A program made the translations under genes and the position numbers. From Vigna angularis (Eukaryota; Streptophyta; Magnoliopsida; Fabales; Fabaceae), in contig NC_068977.1 in assembly GCF_016808095.1 (NCBI RefSeq), forward strand, positions 8,182,479 through 8,246,478: a DNA stretch of 64,000 nucleotides, given 5' to 3'. Positions 26,197 through 40,274 of this stretch are shown piece by piece (position 1 is the first letter of the stretch; every line of letters starts with the position of its first letter). The notes below the pieces were generated by a model that saw nothing but the letters and a program-made list of their open reading frames with translations, was not told the origin of the DNA and made no database searches.

Positions 26197-29100
26197 ATGC
26201 AGTGTCTTATTGCATTAGCGACAGGAACACTGACAAAACTTGGAGAATCCTTAGTTGCACCAATTGGAAATCAATTTGGATATCTAGTTCACTATAAGAA
26301 AAATATAAAAGATCTTAAAAGAGAACTCAAAACATTGGAAGGTAGAAAGCAAGGAGTGCAAGGTGTGGTTGATGAAGATAGAAGAAATGGACGTCAAATT
26401 GTATCAATTGTACAAGATTGGCTCTTCAAAGTGGAAAGAATAATAGATGAAATAGAAAAAATTAATGATTTTCAAGTAGAAAACAATGAATGTCTTGATA
26501 TATGGTCTCCAAATTTGGTGTCAAGGTATTCATTAAGTAAGAAAGCAAAAATATTGATAATGAGTGTTACAAAATTAAATGAAGAGAAATTTGACATCAT
26601 ATCATACTCTCTACCAACACCAAAACTTGGATCCACCTTCTCAAATGTTATCAAAAGTTTTCCAAGCAGAAAATCAATTATTACAGAGGTTTTGGAGACA
26701 TTGAAAGATGAAGATTTTAAAATCTTAAGTATATGTGGAATGGGTGGTGTGGGAAAGACAACACTTGTGAAAGAAGTAATTAAAATTTTAGAAGTATGCA
26801 AGCTATTTGATGAAGTTGTAATGGTAGTGGTTTCTCAAAATCTTGATTATGTGAAAATTCAAGGTCAAATTGCGGATGCTTTAGGCTTAAGATTTGAAAA
26901 GGAGACTATTCAAGGGAAAGCATGTCAACTACATGAAAGATTGAAAGGTGTTGATAATATTTTAATAGTTCTTGATGATGTTTGGGTAAACTTTGATTTT
27001 GAGTCTATTGGAATTCCTTCCAATGAACATCATAAGAATTGTAAAATTTTGTTTACATCAAGAAATGAAGATGTTTGTTATAAGATGGGAAGTCAAAAGA
27101 ATTTCACGGTTTCTATTTTGTCTCCAAATGAAAGTTGGGACCTTTTTCATGATATAGTTAGTAGAAATCTTTCAACCAAGCTTGATATTCTTCACATAGC
27201 AAAAGAGGTTTCAAATGAATGTGGGGGGTTGCCAATTGCCATTGTTACAATGGCAAAAGCATTAGCAAATAAAGAAAAACATGTATGGGAAGATGCATTA
27301 GATCAATTAAAAAGATCTTCCATCCCTTTCCTTTTAGAAATGCAAGCTTGTGTATATTCAAGCATCAAGCTAAGTTACAATTTTTTAGATAGTGCAGAAG
27401 AAAAATATGTTCTTTTCCTTTGTTGCTTATTTCCAGAAGATTTTGACATTCCTATAGAGGTTCTACTCCGGCATGGAATGGGTTTGCAATTGTTTAATAA
27501 TATTAATGCATTGTGGAAAGTTAGAAATAGAGTGCACACCATTGTTGATAAACTTAAGAGGCGTTTCATGTTGTTAGATGGTAATGTGGAAGAGTGTGTC
27601 AAAATGCATGATGTTATACGCGATGTTATCATATCAGTTGTATCTACAGAAGAATATGATTTTATGATACAATGTGATGGATATCAAATGGAACAATCTA
27701 AAAGAGAAACATGTTATCATAGCAGTGCGATTTCACTTATCTCCAAAGAAGCAAAAGAACATCCTAAAGTGTTAAATTGTCCAAAGCTTAAGCTTTTGCA
27801 AATAGCATCAAAGAAGAAGGGTTTGGTTCCCGATAATTTCTTCCAATGTGTGAATAAGCTTATGGTGCTTAGTCTACAAAATGTGCACATTCATTCAACG
27901 GCTTTAGTATTTGAAGCTTTAGACAACATCCACACTCTACTACTAGAAGATTGTCTTGTAAGTGACATATCTATAATTGGTAAGAAACTCAAAAGGCTTG
28001 AGATTCTTAGTTTTTCTAACTCAAATATCAAAGAATTGCCAGAAGAAATTGGACAACTAAGTTCACTAAGGTTATTAGATTTGACTGAATGCAATGATCT
28101 CATTCAAATATCTACTAATGTCTTTGCAAGCTTATCTAAACTAGAAGAGCTCTATATTAGAGTGCGAAGTCTTTCTTATAAGGAAACTAATCACATTCTT
28201 TTTGAGTTACAATCTTTATCTCATCATCTGAAGGTCATAGAGATTATAATTTTGACAAATGAAGATTTACCCATAGATTTGTTCTTCAAAAGTATTGAGA
28301 GATTTTGGGTTTATTTGGGAGATTCTTCTACTCTTTCTCATGGCATTGTTCGAAAAGGATACTTGCATCCAAATATTTTGAAGTTGAATAATGTATATTA
28401 CAAATATATCAAGAGGAGTGTGACAGTTCAACAATTACTTGAAAAGGTTGAAATTCTTAATTTGGTTGCTATAAAAAACATGAAAAGTGTCATATTGGAG
28501 TTAAATGACAGGGGTTTTCCATTTTTGAAACATCTAAGTATTGAGTTTTGCAACAACCTTGAATATATTGTAGATGTAGTTGATGGTTTTATCTTTCCTC
28601 AACTTATATCAATTTCTTTAAGTAATTTAGATGATTTAAAAGGGATATTCAATGTGTCTAGTTACATGAGTCAAACAAGTGACTTTGCAAAGGTTAAATC
28701 CATCACTTCATCTCAATGCCTTGGAACCCTTACAAACCTTAAAATAGAATATTGTAACAAGTTGAAGACGGTCTTCACATTGTTTCCAAGAACAATTAGT
28801 TTGGCTACACTTCAATGTTTGCATGTGGTTGAAAGCTATGGAATAGAATGCATCATCTCAAGTAACAATAAGTATGACGAGAAGTCATTGATTGAGTTTT
28901 CCAATTTAGTAGAATTGAAGTTGCAAGAATTGCCAAACTTGATTGGATATACAAATGTTATTCGTGAGCATTGTTCCTCGACAATCCAAGTAAGTTTGAT
29001 ATTCTTTCTCTCTCTCTTTATATATACATGTGTATACCATACATTTATGTTAAATTTCATATCACCCTTTTTAGTGAGTGTTTGAATGATATTAATGGTA

Positions 29101-32100
29101 GATATAATTATTTTAAAGATAATTATTATAAACATTAGAATTTTAAGCAATTTATCAGCAATGAGAATTACTATGTAAATTTCGTAAACTTTCATGTCAA
29201 CGTTTTATATCTTATAAAAATCTTAATATTCTATGTTTCTCATTATTTTAGAATGCTTTTTATAAATCATTTTAAATAATATATAACTTATTTTATTAAT
29301 ATACAAAAATAATGATAAATAAGGAAGTTTACATATAAACTTCTAACATTGTTTAACTTTATTGAAAAAAAAAACATTGTTTGCTTGTAAATCATGACAA
29401 GATGGATTGTTTAAATCCTAGTCTTAGCTTAAGTTGATACTTCTTTGATGAATTTCTATTTAGTTCCCAAGATGGATTTTATTATAACAACACAAACATT
29501 AAAGGTGAAATAAAAACAATAATCAATAAAATTAATAAATATTAAGATAACAATTACATGATAATATGTCCAGTTAAATCTCAATGAAAGGAAAGTTTTA
29601 GCTACTCATATTCACATAGGAAGAATGCTTAAAAGAAGAAGAGTTTTTATTATCTCCAGTGTTTAAGTGTCTAAGTTTATGAAAATGAGGTTTCAAAGTT
29701 TTCCTTCTAAGTTTATGAAAATAAGGTTTCAAAGTTTTCTTTTTATAAGGATCGAGTCTTTTCCATAGTGGACTTTAGATAAGTTTTAAAGAAATGTACT
29801 TTTTAAGTACACATAAAACTTATTCTTTTACTCTTTAATTTTGGTTTAAGATGCTAAAAAGCTAAGTAGCTTAATGACAAAACACATCATTCTTTCCTTT
29901 ATGACCTTACATAAGTTAACCAAAATTATGTAGCTTAAGTTTTCAAATTTTGATTAATTCTTTTTTTTAGGTCCTTTCTTATGCTACATATAAATATGTA
30001 GCTTAAGTTTATGAGAGTCATGTATGTATAAGAAGATACAAGCATATGAATCACGAATCTAACGAAAGTTAGAATCTCATTTTTTTTTTCTTAAATCATG
30101 AATCAATTCATGAAAAACTTGAATCAAATGATATCACAAAAAGAATAAGAAAACATATTAAACTATAAAAAGTTTAACTTAAATCCAATTCAACCAAACA
30201 AAGGATAAGAATTTAGAAAATTGACATTCTCACAAGTTTCTAAAATGTCTCAAATTTTCATATTGAAAAGTTAAACACAAGGAGAGGATATTTATGTTAG
30301 TAGGAGTAACCATCCAAAGTTCTTTATTCAATTTACAATAAAATGAATTATAAATCAAATGCAAATCTAATTCTAGGAACTTCTAAGGGTTAGCCAAAAG
30401 TTGCAAAAGAAAAAAGAAGGAAAGTTCAAATTTTTTTTTTTTAAATCTAGATGAATGACCAAGATTATTCTCATTTTTTTCCAATGTTTGTGTCACACTT
30501 TTTATGCTTTTTCATTTCAATATGAAAGGCTTTATTGATTTTGAATTAGAATTTGAATCTAACTTTTCTTCTTGTTGGCAAGTAAAACTTGCTTATGTTT
30601 GTACTCCTCAACACAAAAATTCTACAATGAATTTTAGTTCCAAATGATTGTGTAAGTATCACCTAAATACAAACATTATTTAACTAATTATTCAAAGAAA
30701 TAAATACTATGATTTATAAGTCTATGAAATAAAATGTAAATAAAATAATAAACTAATTTTATGAGTAAAAATATTTTCTTTTATAATACTCTTTGTTAGA
30801 CTTTGCTTAAAAATATATATTATTTCTCTTTTTCTTCTCTCTTTTTTATGCACTCATCGTAATGCTCATAACTTATTTTATGTTTTTCTCTAGAACCTCA
30901 TTCAAGCTACCCATAATTTAGGGGTGTCAAAGTGATCTCACCACGACTTTGATTAAAATAAGTGATCTCAACCCTACTCACTTTATAGTGAGTTGTTTGT
31001 ATTCCAAAGCAATCAATTTTTTCAGCAAGTAATTGGGTAGTTTGTAGTAAACAAGTGTGGTATCCACAAGAATTTGGTAAAAAATACATTGTTCTAAATT
31101 AGCTTGACCTTGAATAAAATAGTAAAGAGGTGCATAGAGAGTATGGAAACAAAATTCATGTACTAAAATAGAGCTATTTTATCTATAAAATGCGTTGTAA
31201 AACAGTTTGTAATTGAAATCGATTGACTTTAAGATGATAAAGTCGTGTTGAAACTAGATTTCACCACATTGTCCCTCTCTTGTAAAGGTTCAATTATTAA
31301 TTATAAAGATGCACTTAATCATGTTTTGGGAGTTCTCTTTGAATGTAACTCTAGGTTCGTCTCTGGAACCTAGAGCCTAGATCACAAAATTTCAGTATGA
31401 TTTTTCAGTGATTGCTTGAATGGATCACTTGCATTAAGACCAGGATTTTATAACCAACTAGAGCTTTAGATCTATTTTTAGCATCTAAAAGAAAGAAGAG
31501 AATTAGTTAAACCATAACTTGGAACTAGTTCTTACTCAATCCCAAGCCAGTGAAATAAGATGAGTGATCAGTTCATCCAACACCAAGCATAAACCAATTC
31601 AAACATGTAATTAAAAGCATACTTTCTTAAATAAAACAATGCTAACTACAAGAGAGTTTCAAATAGTTACATCTTTCCTTCAACACTTTAGGAGATTTAG
31701 ATCCTCATAATGGATGAAAAGAATACAATCCAAGGAAGATTCATCATCTCCTAAACCTCTAAAAGTATTCTTTAAAGTATAAAGAAGAGTGTTTGAGAAA
31801 CTTTCTAAAAAGTTTCTCTCTAAGTTTTATTCATAAGTCTCTTAAAATAAAGGAGCAACTTTGTTTTTATAAACTTTCCAAGGCGTGACTTCAGTGGTGA
31901 AAGAATGGCTCCAACTGTAGAGGTTTCCTACCAAGTAGGTTTCCTTTGTAATCAAGCCTCATGCTTTTAGTGTTGTAGCCCCTGAGATAACTTCTTTGAG
32001 AAGGAGTCTTCATGGCTTAGCCTCAGGTCCAGTGCTTAAGGTTTCCCTCCAAGGTGAGTTTGCTCGAATGGATCAAGCCTCAAGATTTTCAATCGTGCCA

Positions 32101-35100
32101 AAGTTAGTTTTGCCTAGAATTTCCTATATTTCCTCCATTTTCCTTATTTTTCTCCTTTAACTCTCTATAATCGTTAAAATTTGTAAAACAAGTCAAATTG
32201 GGATGATTTCTACATATATTTAACAAAATCAAAACAAGATAAGTGTCAAATTAATATCAAAATTAACTTATATTGGAAATTTATCATGAGCCAAAATATT
32301 TTACAATTCAACTCAATCCACCATGGGTTGTTGGATTAAGTGGGTTGACTACCCATCGTGACACAGATGAACCAAGTAACACAACAGGAAATGTTAAAGC
32401 ATAGTGTAGTAGTAAGTGAAAAAGAAAAGGAAATATAGAGTTACGAAGGGGGAACATGGAGGAGGGTGTGGAGGAACGCAAAGGAGTGGCGAAGAACTGA
32501 ATAAAAGATGATGGAGATGTAATAAGATAGACTCAAAGTCTAGATCTCGATACCAAAAACAAGTCTCCATATAATCACTTATGACAAGACCAAAAACTAC
32601 TCACCAAGGAGGTTAGAGAAAGAGCAAGAGAAACAAGTGCAGAGGGAGGCATATGATGAAGCGAAGATCATGGAAGGATCAGTCTTGAGACAGTGATGAT
32701 CATGGAGTCAGAGAATGAATGAGTCGTGGCTAGCCTCTAGAAGCTAAGATGGGATAAAATTGGAGGGAACAATATTGTGTGAGAGAAGAATTAGTCTTCT
32801 TAGAATTCTTATGGAGTCAACAATGTAGTTGTCATTATGGAAGATGTGAAACAAAGAAATGGTAAAGAAATGTAAAGAAAGAAAAAAAAACTTAAGATTT
32901 CTTTTCAGGGTAAAAAAATTATTAAATTTATTTTAAAATATAAGTGAGTTAAATGTAAGTCATTTTAACCTAATTCAAATTTGTATAACTTATGAATTAA
33001 GTAAGACTTGTTTTGGCTCGTAAGGAATAAAAAAAATCAATTTTGACCTAACCATCTTAATGTTCGTAAAAGCTCTAACTTCCTTCTAAACATTACCATC
33101 AAAAACTAACCAAGAATAAATATGCATGATATATTAAAAATTAAGAATGAACTTTAATATATAAATATAACCAAAACTAAATGAAAAGTAATTACAATTA
33201 AAATTAAAAAATAGTTCAAATGATTATATTAATGTAATAAAAAAACGCATAGATACCAATTATGAAACCAATACACCATAACTTATTATTGTTCATTATT
33301 ATTTTTTGATATTTTCTCACCATATTTTGACAAAACATCTTATTTACTAATTCCACTAATATTACACTATTTATTTTAAAACAAAACCCTTTTATTCTAG
33401 CTCCATTCCTTAAGATGATCCTAGCTACCAAAAAGTATAGACTGGATGTCTAAGTTATTAATACCAATTTCCTTTCCTACGTGAATATTGTGAAATGTAT
33501 TATTAGTATATATCTCATTTTCCATAAAAAAAAGCATAATTAGTTGGTCTATGAGCAGTAATCCACTCGTTGATTGAAAAAACAAATCTTGAATCACAAA
33601 TAATGTCATTAAATATAATCACTTCTTAAACCATTTAATAATTATAGGTATTTGGAATAAATGTTAAAGTTTTTACAATATTAATCAAAATTTACCTATT
33701 TAGAATTAGTTTTATTGATCTTGATGAATTACGTAATTTGTAATTATATATAGGACCAGAGGTTGTAACTGCCAGAATATAACTTTATTTTCAAAAAAAA
33801 TGTATTAAAATATTTAAACATATATCTTTTATATTAATTGCATGGTTTAATGATTAATTTTATCAAGGCTTGGTAAAATTTTCGAATCATATGCTGTTTT
33901 AATAACTGCATATATAATTAATTCAAAATCATCTCAATTAACTAAAGGAAATAAGAACAGTACACAAAGATTGAAATAAGAAGAGATTAAATATGGTTAT
34001 TTTTGGAGTTAATAAAATGATCAAGAAACTAAATAAATTTTAGATTAAGTCATGGTTATTAAATTTATAAAATTTATTGAAATAGTTAATCTACTCTACA
34101 TATATTAGAAATATTAGTATAATTTAAAAGTAAAATAAAATAAAACCTGCTGTTACTAATATTTTTATGTAATATTAATTTTAAAGATAAATATTATTTA
34201 TAGATAAATGATATTTTACATTTATTTTATTTTAATCAAATTAATTAGAATTGACTCTTAAATGTTTTTGTTGTATCTATAAATACCGCTTAGTTGAAAG
34301 GAAAAAAGACATAACAAAAATCACAATTGGTACAAAAGTATTTGTCGTTTTCTTTTTATTATTTTTTAAAATATTAGTGTTCATAATAAGAATAATGTTT
34401 TGGTAAAAATTAAATTAGTATTTCATCAACTACCAAAAATGATTAATCAGTCGTTATTATATATTTTGAAAAACAAGGAATTTATGCAAACTATGTATTT
34501 TGTAATCTTCAGAAGTCTAATTCAATTATTTGTGTGCAGATTCATGAATCCAGTGAACAATTAATTGAAGATGGTCAATTGCTTAGTTCAAAATGTGTTG
34601 ATCAAATTATGCCAATTGCTTCTCTTTTCGAATCTAACTGTATGCAACTGTTCCCGAAGTTGGAAAAACTCTTCTTACATGCATGTTCTTCGCTAGATAT
34701 GGTGTTTGATCTGCAAAAATCACAATTTCATGGTGAATCAATGGCTTTCTTATTTCCTCAGTTGAAAGAAATAGAGATATCTTGGCTCAGTAAGTTAAGA
34801 CACATTTGGGGTAATGTTCCAAGCTACATTCAAGGCTTTCAGAATGTGAAATCAATCAAAGTGAAAAAATGTGATTCCTTAGGGTTTCTTCTAACTCCCA
34901 ACATTGCAAGGGCACTTACTCAGCTTCAAAAAATGGTCATACACAGCTGCCATTCCATGGAGAAAATTGTTGGAAAAGAAGAAAACCTAAATGGTGATGA
35001 TGAAGAAAAGAATGTGGAAACCCTTGTGTTTGGTCAATTAGAATCTCTAACACTTATTGATCTTCCAAACCTTATGAGTATTATTTCAGATTCCTATGAA

Positions 35101-38100
35101 GTAATGTGGCCATCTTTGAGATTTGTATGCATTGATGGATGCCCTCAGCTTGTGACATCTTCCATGTTTACTCAAACTGTGGCAAGGCAAGAGAATTTCA
35201 ATGGCTCATCAAGTTGTTCAACAAGATGTGATGTTGCAAATGGTACTTTTAAAGAGGATTCACCAAAGTTTCTTCAGTGTTGCCTTGGCTGCACCCCACA
35301 TGTATTTTCCAACTTGAAGTTTAAGGTAAGTAATTTTTACCTTTTTAATTCCTTACCCACACAATTTTTACTTTCTTAAGCCTGCAATGAATAAGCTAAC
35401 CATCATTTTTCATTGCAGGCTTCATCAACAGAGAAAGTCCCTTCTGTCAGCAATACATATTCCAAAGCAGAAACAGTATCCTCCATTCCAATTTTGGAAC
35501 AAATGCAAGTAAAAGGATGGGATTCACTAGAAGTCATGTTCCTTCTCAAACAAAACCAACTTTCTGATGCCTCTAATACCAATTGTTTAGTGAAGTTGAT
35601 ACTTGCACAAACACCTAAAAGTTCTGTAGAAATCACTGCATTCAACAACCTCACTGTCTTAACTATAGATTCTTGTCACAAGTTGAGATATCTGTTCTCA
35701 TATTCCATAGCAAAGCTCCTAGTGAAATTGCAAGAGGTAAAAATGTCAAACTGTAAGGTCATAAAGCAACTAGTCCAAAGAGATGGAGAAGACAGTTTAA
35801 CTCTATTTCTTCCTCAATCAAGTTCTGTCAAAGTATTTGAAAATTCTTCATCTAGTGACCATGCTACCTCTTCCCAAGAGGCATGTGCCTTAGAGTGGTC
35901 ATCTTTGAAGAGAATCAGCATATCTCACTGTGGAGTTCTAGAAGTTGTTGTTGGTGAAATAGGGGAGAAAATAGATACCATAATTGCTTCATTTGCTCAA
36001 CTGCAATCTCTTACACTGAGCCATCTACCAAATGCTGTAAGCTTTTGTCTGAGACATTGTACATCAGAATCACCATCCATTGAGAACATCCATGGTAGTG
36101 GCTATCAAAACCATGAGGTATGTAATATATTGCTGACAATTGCCAAGTTTTGCTCATAAAATTATTGTCAGAGTAACAATTATGCATAGCTCAAAAGGTT
36201 GAGTTCATTTGAGTTTATGTAGAAAAACTTTAAAATATCAGTTGTTTGTAATGGTAAATCTTTTTTAATTTAAACTACAAAAAATATTAAAAAATTAATG
36301 TAATAAATACTAAAAATAATGTAAAAATCAAAATAAATATATTTCTTCTGTAAAATTAAAAAATAAGTAATAATGAGTAAAACAATTAAAAATATTTAAA
36401 AACATATTAAAATATATAAAATAGTAATGAAATAAAACTAAGTAAGTTACAAATTTAAAAAAGTAATTAAAGTCGTTTATTTAAGTTATAACTCATAAAA
36501 TAATTTTACAAATACTTTTATACACCTCAGACTGTTTATAAACTATTAGCAAATATATTTTTATACATTTATAGATATGAGTTTATTCTGTTAGATTTGC
36601 ATTTAATTGAATATTTTATATTTTATTATTGTGATATAAAATAATATTTCTTTTTAACTGCGTAGATAGATATGGTTATATATCTAAGTAATATAAGGAT
36701 AGACAATAAAGTTATCTGAATTCAGAGATATCATCCTTTTTTATATATTTTAAACATGAAAATAGATATATGTGGTACTCATTTCAACCAAGAAGCAGTG
36801 TGCTTGAAGCAAAAAGTATGAGATTTTTGGATTTTGAGTTCACTTTTTATCCTTTTGCAGGCAACAAGTAATGAAGAAATGAGAATCATGAGAGTTGATC
36901 CACTGATAAATGGCTTTATTTTTCCTAATCTAACATATCTGGCAATAACTAGCTGCAACAAAGTTAGAAATTTGTTCTCTCCTTCAACATCAACTAGCTT
37001 TGTGCGTTTGGTAGAGCTAGATATATCTGGTTGTAGGGAGATAGAGGAAATAGTGTCTGCAGAAGAAACACAAGGGAATGTGATTAAGATAGTGTTCCAC
37101 AGCTTGCAACGTCTGAAACTTGAAAACCTACCAAAACTCAAGGCCTTCTGTCAGAGTTCCTATGGCTTTGATTTTCCATCATTGCATCAAGTATTGATCA
37201 AAAATTGCCACATGATGCAGACATTCTCTCATGACCCTTTATACACTCCAAAGTTGGAAACAGTCACCATGGAAATTGGAAGTATAACCAAGAACATGTG
37301 GATGGGAGATTTGAATGCTACTGTACCACTTTGCAAAGGACTTGTCAGTAACATTCTCATTCCCTATCTCTTTTTTTTTCTTTTTTCTATTTATCTTTTT
37401 ACTTAATGTGATCTTTCTGTTATATCAGTTTTAATGTCATTCCTCCATTATATCAGTTCATCATCTTTTAACAATGATTAAATTGGATAATTGTCTTTTG
37501 AAGCCATGGCCTATTGTTTCATTTACTGATGAATATGATTTTCAGTTGGCTTTTCAAACATCAGAGACACTTGGATGGATCAAGCAGGATACATGCATAC
37601 AAAGATACTTCACCCATGAAAAACACTTGACAGTTGAAAGTTTTCAAAGGCTGCTAAAACTAGTTCCCTCCAACGTAATACACATATTTCAAAATCTAAA
37701 GGAACTCACTATAAAAAATTGTGGTTCACTGGTTGAGATCTTTGAATCACATGGTGTGGATGCAAAGCAAATGCATGCCATGGTACATTACAAGCTAGAA
37801 GCATTGAATTTGTATTGTCTACCAAAACTGATCAACCTGTGGAAAAATTATGATGGAGTTTTGGGATTCCAGAAGCTAAGAATACTAAATGTGCAACACT
37901 GTGGCAACTTGTGTAATTTGTTCCCTCCATCGATAGCCAGAAGTCTAGTACAACTCAGGCACCTACGAGTTCATAGTTGCCACATGATGGAGGAAATAAC
38001 TACCAAGGAAGATGAGGAATCAGAAGGATCAAATAATGCTATGATTGTATTTCCACTTTTGAACAAGCTGGAGCTTCGTTATGTTCCCAACCTCAAATGT

Positions 38101-39180
38101 TTCTCCTCGGGAAATTTCAATATTGATCTTCCCTCATGTGAAGAAATGATAATTGAAAAATGTCCCAAGATGACTACCTTCTGCTATGGATCAGTAACCG
38201 CAGCAAAGCTTCCCCATATATATAAAGGTTCATATGAGTATGTTGACATAATGGGAGACCTTAATATGACCATCTATCATGCTAATGAGAGTTTGAAGGT
38301 ACATACATTGTCCATATGTAATCACAACAATTGATGTGATTACTAATATAAAAGCATAATGACATGATAAGAATTTTGCTTTTCTTTCAGAACTACTAAG
38401 ATTTATCAAATGTAGCATTACTTGAGTCTCTATTGACATGCATAAATATTGCAGGTTGCACAGCAAACATCGGAGACAATCTCATGCATTGAGCATGGTC
38501 AACAGCTGCAGCCTTACTTAAGAAGTGATACAGAATTGGTTGTTCAAGGTAGTGAAAATCTGTTGTATTGTATTCCATCCAACATGCTGCATAGGTTCCA
38601 GCATCTAAAACAACTCAAGTTGCATGATTGTGGTTCACTGGTCGAGATATTTGAATCAGAGGAAGTGGATGGAAATGAAGATGAAGGGGGTACCACAACA
38701 CCATACAATTTTGATCTGCAGGAACTGCATCTGTATGATCTTCCTAAACTGATGCACATATGGAAATATGATGGTCGAATCTTGAGCTTTATGAACCTTA
38801 AAAAGCTAAAGATTCAGCATTGTCATAGTTTGAAAAATGTGCTTTCTCCTGAGATGGCCATAAGCCTTTCACAACTCCAAGAGCTTTCAGTACATGAATG
38901 TGAGTTGATGGAAGAGATCATCACTAGAGATGAGAAACTATCAGAAGAACCAAACAAGGTTAAGATTATATTCCAGGCATTGCAATGGCTAACCCTTTAC
39001 CGGCTTCCAAGCCTTAGATGTTTCTGTTCAAGCACTTACCATTTTGAGCTGCCATCCTGCCATGACATAACCATTACAGAATGTCCTAAGATGGAGGCTT
39101 GCCATGGAAACAAAGGCACCTCAGAACTTCCTTCTGTCTCCTTTAACAATGGTCTCAGGGCAGGAAAGAGATCTAAATAA
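26197..39180 (+). CDS. Giant CC-NBS-LRR disease-resistance protein (At4g27190/RPS5-like)
   Basis: Intracellular immune receptor of the CNL class; pathogen ligand unknown. Coding exons: 26197-28989, 34540-35325, 35419-36117, 36861-37343, 37546-38298 and 38455-39180. All have GT-AG borders, all introns are phase 0, and together they give about 2079 residues. Exon 1 (residues 1-931) holds an N-terminal coiled coil (about 25-60), P-loop GMGGVGKTT (181-189), kinase-2 LIVLDDVW (about 256-263), CKILFTSRN (282-290), GGLPIAI (from 343) and MHD (470-472), then the first LRRs. Exons 2-6 each add a C-terminal LRR module with a recurring pattern: C..L..L(F/L), a stretch like A..L.QL, then C..MEEI. Exons 5 and 6 start alike (QTSET) and look like recent duplicates. 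The ATG at 26197 is preferred over one further upstream because MQCLIALATGTLTKLGESL matches the family start and a likely acceptor lies just before it. Intron 1 is unusually long (5550 bp). No frameshift or stop was found, so it could be functional. Confidence 0.88.
28990..34539 (+). other. 5.5-kb first coding intron of the CC-NBS-LRR gene
   Basis: Starts GTAAGT and ends TGTGTGCAG. It contains a 36-bp near-tandem duplication at about 29671-29742 (CTAAGTTTATGAAAATGAGG) and, around 31.3-32.9 kb, less AT-rich sequence that looks like a decayed transposon of unknown class. No domain was recognised in any frame. Small reverse frames at 30907-31089, 33216-33431 and 33421-33609 are not supported. 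Confidence 0.6.
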
Positions 39181-39778
39181 GAATGGAAATACATTGTCTA
39201 AACAATGTAACTTCAAATTCGCTATCTAAATCATGTGTTGTACATTTGGGATTCTTGTACCCTCAACTGAGACTTGTGCATATTACTTATATTACTATAA
39301 ACTTTTCCAGATTTTGTACCTGTTTCTACTTGAGATACTTTTTGTTATTGTTGACGTTCTACTTAGGATATGATCCCCCTCGCAGAACTACTACATTGGT
39401 CAAATATGTCAATATATTGGTTAGTAGGATATAGTTAAACTGTACTTGGTATACACATAACTGGAACTTGTCACAAGGTGCAGTTTTTCATTGGTTTCCG
39501 GTTGAACTTATATGAGGTGTGAACACCTAGTTTTGTCTTCTCATAAAAAACTACATCACTTTGGTTTCTAAAAATAAAATAAAAATATATCAATATGTAT
39601 CAATAAGTTCTAAAAACAAAATAATATAATTAAATTACATAAAATATAATAATTAAAAGTACATACAAAATAAAGTAGCAGGTAGAGATTGGTTTCTGAG
39701 ATCTTCATCAAAGAGATACGCCAAGCAGCCATTGCAGGAATCAGGGTCATCATCAAAGCTTGTAGGCCATATATCATA
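39181..39778. other. 3' flank of the CC-NBS-LRR gene
   Basis: Probably contains the 3' untranslated region (AT-rich, with several AATAAA-like words after 39560). No other feature is seen. The short frame at 39183-39434 begins immediately after the stop and is not a gene. Confidence 0.5.
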
Positions 39779-40150
39779 TGTTCAAATAAACTTAAATTTT
39801 AAAGATTTATTAATAATTTTAGTTAAATCTTATTTTATTAAATTGGGTCTAATAATATTTAGTTTGATTTTAATAGAAATAAAATAAGGATACATAATTT
39901 TGATTTTCCATTATTTAAGAATAGTATTATTTTATTTTATTGATATAAGATAACAATAGATTAAGTAGTTTTTATTTTAAGTTAGTTATTATTTTATTGT
40001 CAGTTTTTATTATTTGTATTTGGCCTAAGGTCTTATTTACATTTGGTCCAAGGCCTTATTTGCATCTATTTAAAGGTTGTAAGGTTCAATGAAAAAAACA
40101 ATAGTGAATTGAAAAGTCTAATTATTTGTGTGGATCATGTTTTTTTAACA
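39779..40150 (+). mobile_element. Putative Ty1-copia 5' LTR
   Basis: A candidate TG start (39779) and CA end (40150) bracket about 370 bases. A primer-binding-site-like TGGTATCAAAGC (40154-40165) follows after three bases, close to the plant initiator-Met tRNA complement TGGTATCAGAGC. The right boundary is well supported by this site; the left boundary is a guess. A GA-rich run follows at about 40190-40222. Confidence 0.5.
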
Positions 40151-40274
40151 AAGTGGTATCAAAGCTTTATGCTCTGAGTAACGAGAGAGAAAAGAGAGAG
40201 AGAGAGAGAGGAGAGAGAGGAAAGTCAAACATCGTGAGGAAAAAAGTGCGTGTTTGAGTTTTTTTGTAAGAGAG

